A stretch of DNA of 41,854 bases, taken from positions 1 through 41,854 of the forward strand of contig VDMD01000174.1 of NCBI GenBank assembly GCA_007026445.1, in the 5' to 3' direction. This stretch comes from Schizophyllum amplum. Its lineage: Eukaryota; Basidiomycota; Agaricomycetes; Agaricales; Schizophyllaceae. Position numbers and translations under genes: made by a program. Every line of letters starts with the position of its first letter. Positions within the stretch are counted from its first letter, which is position 1. The notes beneath the pieces were generated by a model, which was not told the DNA's origin, did not search any database, and saw only the letters and a list, made by a program, of their open reading frames with translations. Positions 1 to 10,561 of the stretch are shown here, piece after piece.

Positions 1-708
1 TCGTGGCCTTGATCTCTTGCGTACTGATGAAGCGACGGGTGTCGTAGGGGCAGATTTCGTCGAAGTAGGTGTCGGTGACGGAGCGCGGGGCGTCGTCGTC
101 GGAATCCCACTCGCCGCCCGGCGGGGCCGGCGACGAGCGCGTTGAGCGGTGTGCGCGGGGCCTCCTGAAGGTACTCGTCCTGCTGCCAGGGATAGTATGC
201 CTTCTTCCAGACATAGTCCTGGAAGACGTACGCGCGCTTACTCGCGTATGCGAGGTGGGCGTTCATCAAGCTGCCGATCGGGTCAGCGCGCGGAACGGGG
301 CAGATGGTGCAGCCAGACGCACACTTCGTTGAGCGCATTGTTCCAGCCCGAGCTCGTTGACCCTGGCAGCTGAACTTGAGATAGCGGCCGCTCGCGCCCT
401 CGGGGAAGGTGAGGTTCGGGTTGTGTTGGGGAAGCGAGGCCTCGTAGGCGCGCATGTCCCGCCCAGTCCGGGGGGCCGCCGAGAAGTGGGGGTTCATGTG
501 TCGGTGTTGGTCTTGGTTGTGCTATCCATCCTATTGTAGCGAGAAGGAAGACGACGACGGCGACACAGACGGCCTGAAATGATCTGCGCGAATTGCGGAA
601 GGTGCGGACATAATGCGATGCGTAATTTTGCACGCGCCACAACGGGGGCGGGGCTACGTTCGTGGGCAACTGCGAGTAGCCAGATGAGAAAGGGGACAAT
701 GGGGGCAT
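1..708 (-). pseudogene. O-fucosyltransferase-like protein, 5' part only, frame-broken
   Basis: This is a divergent paralogue of the intact gene at 1325-2948, running off the left edge. The ATG at 708 opens a cytoplasmic tail and one hydrophobic anchor (FQAVCVAVVVFLLATIGWIA), then LLGGPPDW, which matches LLGGPPTW in the paralogue. A 52-nt intron at 271-322 (donor GTGCGT, acceptor CGGCAG) restores GWNNALNEV-LMNAHLAY, followed by RAYVFQDYVWK, again paralogous. The homologous reading jumps frame at least three times: near 458-464, near 355-366 and near 115-135. Downstream, DEICPYDTRRF resumes in a third frame. Either this copy is dead or the assembly has indel errors here; other genes in the window support the second possibility. 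The catalytic part lies outside the window, so activity cannot be judged. Confidence 0.65.
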
Positions 709-1324
709 GGGAGGGAAGGAGGGAGAGCGATGAGGAGGGGGACAAGCGGCTTTGCAGATGAAGGATCCTGCACGATCATGGTGGCGAACACAGCATCCTC
801 GCCATCACCACATCAAGGTCCGAGGCGCCGACAGCGGGAGTTCGATCCCACGGACTCAACGTTAACGGTGGCCAATGAGATTCCTCCCTTTCTCAATCTT
901 CTCATGCGGGTGAATGGGTACGCTCTATTATCAATCTCGCTCAATGCTCATCTACAGTACTTGAAGCTTGAAGTCTCAAGATCTCAGCAGTACGATGCTG
1001 TCCGAGGGTAAGTATACAGTAGGTGATTGGTAGGTCACGACGCCCGGGCGCACGAGCTCACGTTATTTGTTCACCTTTGTTTGTTCGAATATCTCGGCGC
1101 CTATCAGCATTCAAACCCTGTGTGTCTCCATCATCTTCGCCTTGCCTCCAAGGTCATTCTAGGCCGCGTTTCCCAGGTCAGAAATGCCACGCCGGAGGTC
1201 CGTCAAGGGCAGATAAATGGCTCGCTCTCCGCCAAGCGTCCGAGAAAGACGACGTCCGTCCTACGTCACGGGTGTCGCGGAAACGGGCTCTAGAGCGCGG
1301 TGCCGTACCTTCTCTCGTACCACC
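709..1324. other. Shared upstream region of the divergent transferase pair
   Basis: This 616-bp stretch lies between the start codons of two head-to-head paralogues, so it should hold both promoters. I see no convincing TATA box. It also contains no open frame with family similarity and no repeat. Confidence 0.5.
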
Positions 1325-2948
1325 ATGCCCTCCCCCACCCGGCTGTCCTATGCCTACCGTCAGTTGCAGAAGCCAGGGTCCGCCTGGCGCCGCCTCCGCG
1401 TCCGGCGGCTCCTGACCGCCATCTGCGCGACGGTGCTGATCGCGGTCCCCCTCGCGCTGTACGCGCACCCGCAAACGCGCCACCTCCCCATCGGTTACCT
1501 CCAGAAATGGACTGGCAATGCCCTCCTCGGCGGACCTCCCACCTGGCGCGAACTCGATGCTTGGGAGGACGCGCTTCCGCAACACAACGTCTCCCTCCCC
1601 TTCCCCGAAGGACGCGATGGGCGCTACGTCCGCTTCACGAATCAGATCGCCTCCCTCGGGTGGAACAACGTGCTGAACGAAGTCCTCATGAACGCGCATC
1701 TTGCGTACGAGTCCGATCGTGCGTATGTCTTCCAGGACTACGTCTGGAAAACATCCTACTACCCATGGCCATATGCACAGGCGCGCGAGTGGCCTCCCCA
1801 TACACCCCTGAATGCCCTCATCACCGGCCCCACCACGGGCGCGCCCTGGCCGGCTGGTGACCCTGCGCCGCGCGCCGTCTCTGACCACTACTGGGATACG
1901 GTTTGCCCCCCAGCGCGCCGGCGGCGCATCCACACCCAGGACATCAAGGAGCCCATCCGCTGGGAAGACGGCACGGTCATCTTCGAGACGTGGAAACGTC
2001 TCTTGCGTGACGCGCCCGAGAGCTGCATCGAGATCGTGCCCGCGCCGCTCGAGGTCGACGCCGTCCCGCAGACGTTCGATCTATGGCTCTGGGGGAGCGA
2101 TCGCATTCTGTCATTGTGGGAGCGCTTCTCAAAGAGCCCGACGTCCCAGCTGCTGCGCACCTCGCCCGCCGTCGAGTCCGGCGTCGCGCGCAACGAGCAC
2201 CTGTTCCACGTGGATGGCGTTCAGGCGGATCCGTACCCGCGCATGCTCGCCATCCACATCCGGCGAGGTGACTTCATGCAGGCCTGCCTCGACCTCGCGA
2301 CGTGGAACAGCACCTTCTACTCGTGGAACCTGCTTCCCATCCTCCCGGACTCCTTCATCCCGCCGGACCCGCAGGGCGCGAAGTGGGGGTGGAACACAGA
2401 GGAGAACAAGGCGTACTATCTGCAGCGCTGCCTGCCCACATTCGACTCGATTGTGGAGAAGGTGCAGGGCGCGCGGAAGGACTACGTCACGGCCGGGCGC
2501 GCCGTGGGCGACGCGCGCACGCTCGACGTCATGTACATCCTGACGAACGACCGCAGTTCGTTCGTGGACGAGCTGAAGCGCGCGCTGCGCGCGGTGGGCT
2601 GGAAGAAGATTGTCACAACGGCCGATTTGGAGTACAACCGCGAGCAGATGGACGTGAATATGGCAATTGACATGGATATCGCGCGGAGGGCGGCGGTGTT
2701 TGTGGGTAATGGGGTGAGTCCTTGCTTCTATAATTCATTCCCTCTGTCTCTGTTCTGCTTGAGTCTCCACCTCTGCTCTGCGTGATCCTTCGTTTTCGTT
2801 TTGTCGAGCTGCCATTCTGCTCCCTTCGACACCGCGTCTCTGCAATGTGCGTCGCTTACCCGTTTCCCAGTGGTCATCGTTCACGAGCAATATCGTCCAC
2901 CGGCGGCTCGTGGACGGCAAGGAGCCGATCAGTATCCGGTTCTATTGA
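1325..2948 (+). CDS. GDP-fucose protein O-fucosyltransferase-like type II membrane protein
   Basis: Two exons (1325-2713 and 2871-2948) encode 488 residues. The ATG at 1325 was chosen because it places a short basic cytoplasmic tail before one hydrophobic anchor (about residues 29-48, LLTAICATVLIAVPLALYA), the plan of a Golgi or ER type II glycosyltransferase. Family signatures are HIRRGDF, matching the HxRRGD nucleotide-sugar motif of fucosyltransferases, and a split motif VFVGNG|WSSFTSNIV near the C-terminus. The split motif is rejoined by removing the intron at 2714-2870 (GTGAGT...CCCAG). The last exon ends RFY-stop, as is common in fungal members. The donor should be GDP-fucose by family; the acceptor is unknown. 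A broken paralogue lies head to head upstream. The enzyme class is well supported, but substrate and essentiality are not visible. Confidence 0.8.
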
Positions 2949-3842
2949 GCGGGGAAGAACGAGTAGGCCCTTCGTGCGGGCGGGGGTCGGCGATTTCTTG
3001 TCCCATCAGGGACGACAATGGACGACGCTATGTCCCCTCAGCGCGCACTAGGTCGCTACAGAGATCCTAACGCGGATTCGGACGAGGGCCAGGCGTGAAA
3101 ACAACCGAAAGCAACGCGAACGGGGTTAGCTTCACGATAAAGCAGGGAGATTCCTCCCTACGTTACTTCCAGACGACTTACACTTATTCCTTCTTACCTA
3201 CTGCATCGGCAACTACACGGTCAGCGTACCTTATCTCTCGCGCAGCGTCGCTCATCTTCAGCATACCCTACCTCCACGAATAGTAACATATACCTACACG
3301 AACAGTGTAATCTACCTACACATGCGGACAATGAATCTACTTACACCAAAGGTTATTGAAGTTATTCGAGCCGCACGACAGATAGGCAGCTGCGCGCCAG
3401 GTGAAGGGACCTGTTGTTTGCGTCTTTGGGTGAGCGTCCGTAAGTTCATTTTGTGACGGTATCCGTGTAAATGGCTTGCTCTACCGTGCGGAATATCATA
3501 AGTAGAATTCCTTCTGGGCTTTTGGAAGGGCACATAAACATGGACTCCAGTCAACCCTACTGTGTGTATCATTATATCTGGAACGATAAGTAAGTACTGG
3601 GATGTAGGTCGGTAGACAATTAGGTGGTCATTTATAGCGGCAGTCGTTCACTGGTCGTGCGACGAGCCAGGAGTATTCTGTTCGATGGGGCGGAAAGGAA
3701 CGTGCAAGCGCCTAGGTCGAGTCTGTTGAGAAGACTATTGGATCAAGTCGTGTCTCCGGAAGGTGTGGCCGTATGTACACCGCAGAGGGTAAGGATGACG
3801 GGGAGCAGAATCCGGAGAGACGTCAGACGTATACATCTACGT
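2949..3842. other. Intergenic region with a weak short repeat
   Basis: No gene is recognisable between the transferase stop and the BTB gene stop. The only structure seen is a degenerate repeat at about 3270-3347. Confidence 0.5.
3270..3347. repeat. Degenerate direct repeat, about 22-25 bp period
   Basis: The phrase ACCTMCACGAA/ACCTACACATG/ACTTACACC recurs at 3270, 3292, 3314 and 3339, so the spacing is 22, 22 and 25 bp. The copies are imperfect and few. It lies in the 3' intergenic region between two convergent genes. Confidence 0.4.
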
Positions 3843-5007
3843 CTAGATCGCGTGGCGCAATCTGCAAGTCTTCAGCGAAAAGAACAAGTGCAAACGTTGA
3901 ACCACATTGACACACCATTCTATCTGGAAATCCCGAAGCTCTTGCCAGGGTTTGAGCCCGAAAAACGAAGGTAGCGCGTGCCAGAATTTTTGCAGCCCTT
4001 CCTCGTGTGTTTGCTGGGCCTTGGCCAAGCAGTGCTGACACAGGTCGACGTCGTCGAAGTCCCACGACACCAGAATCAGTGCTGCGAAGGCCGATGCCGG
4101 CTTTTCCTGCAATATCTCGAAGACCTCTGCACGAACCTCACAACGTGCTTCGTCGCAAGTGTCGCTCATTTTGCAACGTCGACTGCCGTATATGTCGACG
4201 GTCCACTTGAAGGAGTATTTGGTAAGGGAATGAAGGATCTTGTCGCGCGCAAGCATTAGCATGATTTGATCATGTGGCTGCACGCCATTGGCCGCTGCAA
4301 TCTCGTCCTACATGGGTGTCAGAATCATTAGAGCTTCATAATGTAAAGTGACCCACTGTGCTGAAGTTATACAGACAGAGCAAATACAGTGGAGGCAGAA
4401 GCGTCTCGAGACCGACTTCTCGGAGGACGGACAGCAAGTTCAGAACATTGTCCTTGCCTCCGTCGATGACAAACTGTTTAAACTGTTTTTTCTTGGAGGA
4501 GCGCCATTGCGCAAGGCTGGTAGGAAGATTGTCGCGCAGAAGATATACGGCATTGGCGAAAAGCATTGGGACCAAATACTTTTGGCCTATACGCAATGCC
4601 ATTCTGAGGTCCGTGAGGGGCGCCCTATCACCCCGATGTGCGCTGAGACAGAGACTTTCCATGAGCCAACAGTCAGGCTTCAAGAGGAGAAGCAACACGC
4701 ACGTATCGTAGATGCGACACAGCATATATTCCACCGATTCAACGTCGTCCTGTAATTCGATCACAGGACATCCCTCTACCGTTCCCTCTGCGCTGGTAGT
4801 GGACGACTGGGCGACGGCCTTCAAGTCGTTGAAGAACACAGACTTCTTCGACAGAATACTTCTGTGCACCCGATATTGCGTGTCCCCGGCTTGGATGACC
4901 AGATTGCCGTCGTCGAACCAGAGCTCTTCACAGCGCACTATAGGCGAGTCATCCGCCTCTGTTCGGCGTCGCTTCGAAGAGCGCTGTTCTGGGCCGGAAA
5001 CACTCAT
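3843..5007 (-). CDS. BTB/POZ domain protein (paralogue 1 of 5)
   Basis: Three exons (5007-4703, 4642-4357, 4307-3843; introns of 60 and 49 nt) encode 351 residues. The N-terminus has a basic stretch (KRRR), then the BTB core with the local signature LWFDDGNLVIQAG, YRVHRSILSKKSVFF and ELQDDVESVEYML. Exon 2 carries the second half of the BTB fold (LRMALRIGQKYLVPMLF). Exon 3 has a Cys-containing region (CKMSDTCDEARC; later LCQHC) and the motif WHALPSFFGLKPWQELRDF. Intron 1 donor is GTGCGT and intron 2 donor is GTGGGT; removing them keeps frame and matches the exon plan of the other four paralogues. BTB domains mediate dimerisation and partner binding, but no Kelch or MATH partner domain is present, so the role is unknown. 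It is the tandem neighbour of the next BTB gene and closest to it in sequence. Confidence 0.82.
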
Positions 5008-5254
5008 AAGGGGCTATGTGACGAGGGGAATGACAAGATCAGTCGACGCGACGCGACTGCGACCGCGTTATTTGGCTGGCTTTGGTGATCGAGCTTCGCC
5101 GAAGCACGCGTTACTACCCACGACGTCTCCCAGGCTCCAGCTCACGCGTCCACTGTCCAGACGCTCAGCGGCGCCTTTGTTACAGTTCAAGTTGTACACC
5201 AAAATGACATATGAATCAGCAGCCGAACATAAATTCATACGTCAACTAGCTGAG

Positions 5255-6485
5255 CTATGCGATGAGAATGATGGCCTCTTCTGCAAGGTAAGTATATGCT
5301 TCGTCTCCATCTAGAGCAGAGACGATCAGTTCAAGGATCCGGAGCAGCGCATGCGTGCAGAAACGCCCCACGCACCATTCTATCTGGAAGTCTCGCAGCT
5401 CCTCCCATGGCTTGAGACCGAAAAAGGAGGACAGTACTTTCCAGAACATGTCCCGCCCCTCTTCGTGCAATTGTTTGGCTGTTATGGTGCACCACTTGCA
5501 GAGATCGACAGTGCCGTCCTCCCATTCTTCCATGACCCGGCATTGCAGGGTATCTTCCTTGGCGAACACAGAAAAGCGGGCCTCACGGTACTCCGTACGC
5601 GCCTTGTCGCACATTGTGGGTCTTGAGCAGCTGTCACTCCCCTCCCAAACCCATCTAAGCGAGTATTCATCTTGCGAACGCAGGATTTTGTTGAAGGCAA
5701 CCAGAAGCATGAGTCGATCTTCTGCACTTGGTAAGACTGCCGACGACCGGGAACACGCATCGACATCGACAATATCGCAGCCGGCTGCGATCTGAGGCTA
5801 TGGAGTGATCGGCATGGAATAATAATATATGGTGTAGGGCATCGGAGCAGCTCACCACAGATCTGAAATTGACGTAGAAAAAACAGAGTGCCGGCATGAC
5901 CGTTTCGAGACCGACTGCTTTGACGACAGGTAGCAGTTCAAAGTGATTGTTGTCTGCTGAAGTAGTGAATCGGCTGAACTCGACTTCTGAGTAGCTCTCG
6001 ATTGCAGAAGGAAACTCGGCGCGCAGACGGTCGGCCGCACTGTCGAACATGACTGCAACTAGATACTTGTGCCCCATCCGTAACGAAGTCAGAAGCTCCG
6101 GGAAGGAGGGTGGGTGAGTCAATAGTGCTCTGAGACATAGAAGCAACAGTTAACGACTGCTCACTGTATCGAGGAGTTGTCATACGCACGTATCATAGAT
6201 GCAGTGAAGCATATACCAGACGTCCTCCGCCTCGTCCTGCAACTCGATGACGGGACAGCCGTCCACAAGTGCTTCTGCGGCATTCGACGGTTGCGGAAGA
6301 TCCTTCATGTCGCGAAAGAAGGCCGACTGTTTCGACAGAATGCCTCTGTGTACTCGAAACTGTGTGCGCTCTGCTTGGATGACCAAGTTCCCATCGTCGT
6401 ACCAGATCTTGTCGGAGCGGACGATAGGCGGGTCACCATCCTCTGTCCTCGCTCGTTTGAGGGCTCGCGGTGCGGGGTTATCCAT
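5255..6485 (-). CDS. BTB/POZ domain protein (paralogue 2 of 5)
   Basis: Three exons (6485-6190, 6129-5856, 5791-5255; introns of 60 and 64 nt) encode 368 residues. The ATG at 6485 was chosen by alignment with paralogue 1, giving a short KRAR-containing head before IWYDDGNLVIQAE, FRVHRGILSKQSAFF and ELQDEAEDVWYML. Exon 2 encodes LRMGHKYLVAVMF and KAVGLETVMPAL. Exon 3 has cysteines (CSRPTMC; LCKWC) and SSFFGLKPWEELRDFQIEWC, nearly identical to paralogue 1, which points to a fairly recent tandem duplication. The C-terminal tail after this motif (about 30 residues) is specific to this copy. Biochemical role is unknown. Upstream to about 6900 is non-coding. Confidence 0.82.
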
Positions 6486-6898
6486 GCAAGCAACGAGGGT
6501 ATGAAACCGATGTTGGGAAGGCGACCGAACGGGACAAGAGCGCGTTGTTTGGTCTGTGTTTGATTGATCAGCCGCCGGCCGTCGATGCGCCGTTCCCCCG
6601 GATCGACCACGTCTCATGTTCCGTACGCAAATACTGAGCTCTAGTTTTTCTTTGCACGCAAGCAGTGCATGTACAGCGTAAGTATGTGCAGAGAAGTGAC
6701 AGTGGGAGAGCAGAAGAGACAGGCGTATGAACGAATGTGTACCACGTAGGTATAAGCAGCAAGTCAGCCCCGCTTGCAAGTGCTTGTTGTACAACAGATT
6801 ACACCGCGTACAAGTCGGGGGTAGTGTCCGCAAAGCATAGCAAGCAATTGACCAGATAAGTTAAGTTACATTCCGAAGCCACGTTCGGCGATGCTGGT
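6486..6898. other. Intergenic region between BTB gene and GMC gene
   Basis: This holds the promoter side of the BTB gene and the 3' end of the first GMC oxidoreductase. In-frame codons continue upstream of 6485, but they show no similarity to the paralogues and were not included. No repeat was seen. Confidence 0.45.
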
Positions 6899-9608
6899 TC
6901 AGTTGACGGTGGTATCCTTGCCCAGGATGATGTCCGCTGCCTTCTGCGCGATAGCATCTGCGGTCCTTCAGCCAACGGTCGCTTATGCGATACTCATTAC
7001 ACCACTTACAGGCTACAGGCATCGTATGACACGTTATAGGCATGGGCAGGATGGAGACATCGACGACGCGAAGATTCTTGGTACCGTAGACCCTGTCATG
7101 CGTTAGCAAACTCCACTCTCCACCATAATCTGCTGTACTCACTGCAGCTTGTTGTTCACGACACCGCCGAGCGCGCGGGGCAGCATCGATGAGCTGCCCA
7201 GCCAGTGCGAAGCGGCCTGGAGCTCGCGTTAGCTCTCCTACAGACAAAGGGAGAGACTACGCACGTAAGCGGTCTCCTTGTACCAGGCAGCCCAGTCATC
7301 GTCCGATGCATCCTCCGGCAAGTCGACGTAGGGATCGCTGATGACCGAGCTGAAGGGCGCTATCGTGAACATGGATCGCGCCTTCTTGGCAATCGTCACT
7401 GCGACAGACAAGTCGAAGTCGTCGGACAGCAGTCGCGGCGTGATGGCAACAGGGGCGAACAGCTACACGGTGAGCACTGTAAGCCAATCATTCTGTACAG
7501 GGGTTTCATAGCACGTACGTCGCTACTGTTGATATGGATGTAGCCGCGGGAGAAAGGCAAGAGCGGCCAGAACACGGTGGTCATGACGCCAGGATAGCTC
7601 TCGCCAACTGCCGTGCATCACTCTCAGTTCGGCGTCTCACGACAAGATAACAAAGCATACGCACCGACCTCTGCCACAGGCATCTTGTCTTTCAGCACGA
7701 GATACGACTGAGCAGTGAAAATCGCAATCGCGCTCTGGAACGACTCCATAGCCCCCGCTTTGACAGCGTCCATGGCCCTCTGTATCAGACCAAAGCCAAG
7801 CTCCATCGACTTCTTGTACGAATCTGTCGGACACGCGTAGGTTAATCGTCCACACACAAGATATGCCGAACATTCTTACCATCACCAAATACTTGATCCA
7901 CGTCGACGAGCGAAATGACAGGAGCAAACATATTGACGTTGTCGATAAGCTCGGTATTCGTTGCGTTGGCATCCTTTACGAGCGCGCTTGCACCCGTGCC
8001 GGGTTGGTCCTGGGTAGTTTAGCGACGTGGGGCGAAAAGATCACGGCTGCACTTACCTGCAGGTTACGCCCGACAGCTGGGAGGTCGACAACTGTCTGTA
8101 TTCCAAACTGAGACAGAATGCTGGCGGGGCTTGTTAGCAGCCTGCATCGTAGACGTAGACGAACATACTCACGCCTTGTCGCCAACCCCGGAGTGCTCGA
8201 GGATGGGCGGAGTCTACAAGCCAATCAGTCCAAGCACGCACACAGGAGTGCGAGAACTGACCGCTAAGCTGCCGGCTGCGAGAAGGACTTCCTTGTTTGC
8301 AGTGGCAGTCATGATAATGCCTCCAGTAGCGGGACCAAACTGGACACCAGTCGCCTTGACATTCCCGTCGAAGTTGATCTTGAGCACTTTCTGGAGGGAA
8401 ACCCAGTCAGGAGCGGTGGAACATGGTGAGGTGCGTCTGCAACGTACGTGGTCGTGCAGGACCGTCAATGACGACCGCTGCTGGTCAGCAGCGAAGAGGA
8501 AGCCGTGGGCGGCAGACGAACGCCTGATCACGTTCGTGCCCGTCGAATTGTCATTCCATGCCGTCCACGAACTGTCTCGAGCCGGTCAACCCCTTCCCCC
8601 TGGTCGCGGCGAAGACAGTCCACTCACGTGGACGCTATAGCGGAGTTCTCCCTATCGCTGAGGTCGTCGGTGGGCGCAAGACCCTTAAAGACCGTCGGCA
8701 TGGCCGCCTTGTAAAGCGACTGGCCCGCAGGTATGCGCATGGGGTCCGCGAATGAGACATTCACGGGGCCGGTGTAGCCGTGGATAGCCTGGTCCACAGA
8801 GGCGCCGTCCGCTACCTGCTCGTCGTTGGGTAGGTGGTAGGTTTCGACCGCGGTCATATATCTGATAGCGTCCTCAGAAAGCGTTGTGGGAGATGGATGC
8901 CAAACACCGTACGGGTACAGTGTTTCCCAGTTCCAGCCCTTCGAGCCAAGAGCTTCGAGTGCGTCCATTTCTGGTTTGGTAGGGTGGAACCACTGGATCG
9001 AGTGTGAGAAGGGTACGTGAACGACAGAGGAGAGAATGATTGCGCACCACCATACCGTTGATGGATGAACTGCCGCCTACACAGCGCTGTGCGATCGAAT
9101 GAGTGGACAGCACATAGACGTGCGTGATGAGAAAACTCACACCGCTGTCGATCTTCCAGCTGAGCGCAGATCCATCCTCCGCCAGTGCATCGTCTATAAA
9201 CATAAGCGAAGTTACTAAGCCAAGTAAAACACGCACATTTCCAGTTGCACTGTTCTGCCGTGATGTTGTTACGGTCGGGAGCAACGTCGATTGGTTCGAC
9301 TCCTCTCGAATCGGGACCGGCTTCTATAACCAGCACGGCTGAGGGTACAATCAGCGTTGCGGCGACGCGCCTGCATCAGAGGGCTCACAATGTCCCTCAG
9401 CAGACAACTTGTTGGCGACAACAAGCCCGGTCAGACCGCCTCCTGCAATGATCTGCGTATGGTTTAGTCAACTCGTATGCCTGAGAGAGCTCGCACGCAC
9501 GTAGTCGAACGCCTTGTCTGCAGCTGCGGATGAATCCCCTGTTATGGTCGTCTGACCATAGACGAGGTAGGCGGCTGAGCAGAGGACAGTAGCAACAGCG
9601 CAACGCAT
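6899..9608 (-). CDS. Secreted GMC oxidoreductase, glucose-oxidase-like (AA3-type), copy 1
   Basis: This is a flavoprotein oxidase or dehydrogenase of the glucose-methanol-choline family, split by more than ten short introns. The ATG at 9608 opens a signal peptide (MRCAVATVLCSAAYLVYG-Q), so it is probably extracellular. In order: FDY-IIAGGGLTGLVVANKL, the ADP-binding GxGxxG-type fold (joined across the intron at 9453-9500); SVLVIEAGPDS; CVGGSSSINGMV, a GMC signature; KEVLLAAGSLA; VVDLPAVGRNLQ; LLPFSRGYIHI. Both active-site histidines are in place: ASHWLGSSSM corresponds to YHGVGTCSM of glucose oxidase, and ITCHTM to SSHVMT. The protein ends LGKDTTVN. All exons join in frame, so it appears functional. 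The substrate cannot be read from sequence; sugars or aromatic alcohols are both possible in AA3. A TATA box lies about 77 bp upstream. Confidence 0.88.
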
Positions 9609-10561
9609 ACTGCGGAATCCGATTCCCACTTATGGGGAGGAGAGGGACGGACGGAGTGGCTGGCCGCGGCGCGGGCGCAGGCGCCTTATAAGAGCTGACT
9701 GTCGGCCCGTATATTGGAAGTGCCGAGGCTCTCTCCCGAGAGGTGGGACCCAGGTGAGACCAGTAGGTTAATCGTGTCTTCACGAAAAGCCGCACGTACA
9801 CACACGGGCAGACCGCAAGAGACCGCAAACGCGCGATACAAAGAAGGGAGTCGTGTGATGGATGCAGGACGGACGCCGAGAAGCATGTGTCTTTAGGCGC
9901 ATAAGCGAGACGTACAGATCTTATCAAGGTTGAAGTTTGCCGTCCTCATATCGACCATCCTGGTACCGGATACGCCTATCATAGACAACAAAAGTGGTTA
10001 TTGAGCGCGAAGCCTGAAGGAGCAAGGTTAGAGATTGCGGCGTGAGAAAGCTCTTGTTCGAGCCTGTTGGCCCTGTTCGAGCGCACGCGGACTTCTGATC
10101 GAGGCTACCTCGCGCCGTGTCCCGTCCCTGACAATCCTCCCGTCTCTCCGGAGTGACTGACTGATTTCAATCAAGTACTGACTAGTACTGAGCGTTGAGC
10201 CTGTACTGCCAAGGCTTGAGCTGGTGAACACCACTCTCACAGTCACATGGAAGTCAAACTTCCCTATTCATGAATCTTGGAACTTGTCGTGCCATTCGAT
10301 GCGTAGAGTCTTGCAGTGAATAGTAGTCGCTATTTACAAGTATTGTGAGTACCGATGCGCCAGACAGAGCCATGCAGAATAAGCAGTACGAGGTACATAT
10401 ATACCCAAAAATATGTACAGCGAACAGAAGAAGTCTGAATCAACGAGCGGACAGTAATTTCCGTCAGGTGAGTACACACAAAAGCGTCCCAGAAACAAAT
10501 CTCCGCATCCTTCCCTTATGAAGGACGCATCAGTAATTCCACAAGAGCAGAAACACAGCGT
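9609..10561. other. Intergenic region between the GMC tandem copies
   Basis: It contains the promoter of GMC copy 1 (TATA-like site at 9685-9692) and the 3' flank of copy 2. No further gene or repeat is recognisable. Confidence 0.5.
9685..9692 (-). promoter_or_regulatory. TATA box of GMC copy 1
   Basis: CTTATAAG lies 77 bp upstream of the ATG at 9608 in a GC-rich context. GMC copy 2 has a comparable element at a similar distance. Confidence 0.5.

Noticed and set aside
840..849. GTTCGATCC, resembling a tRNA B box
   Set aside because: The flanking bases cannot form the T-arm stem, and no A box or acceptor stem is found at tRNA spacing.
9290..9302. GGTTCGACTCC, resembling a tRNA B box
   Set aside because: It lies within the coding exon of GMC copy 1 (reverse strand, PIDVAPD region), and no cloverleaf is visible.
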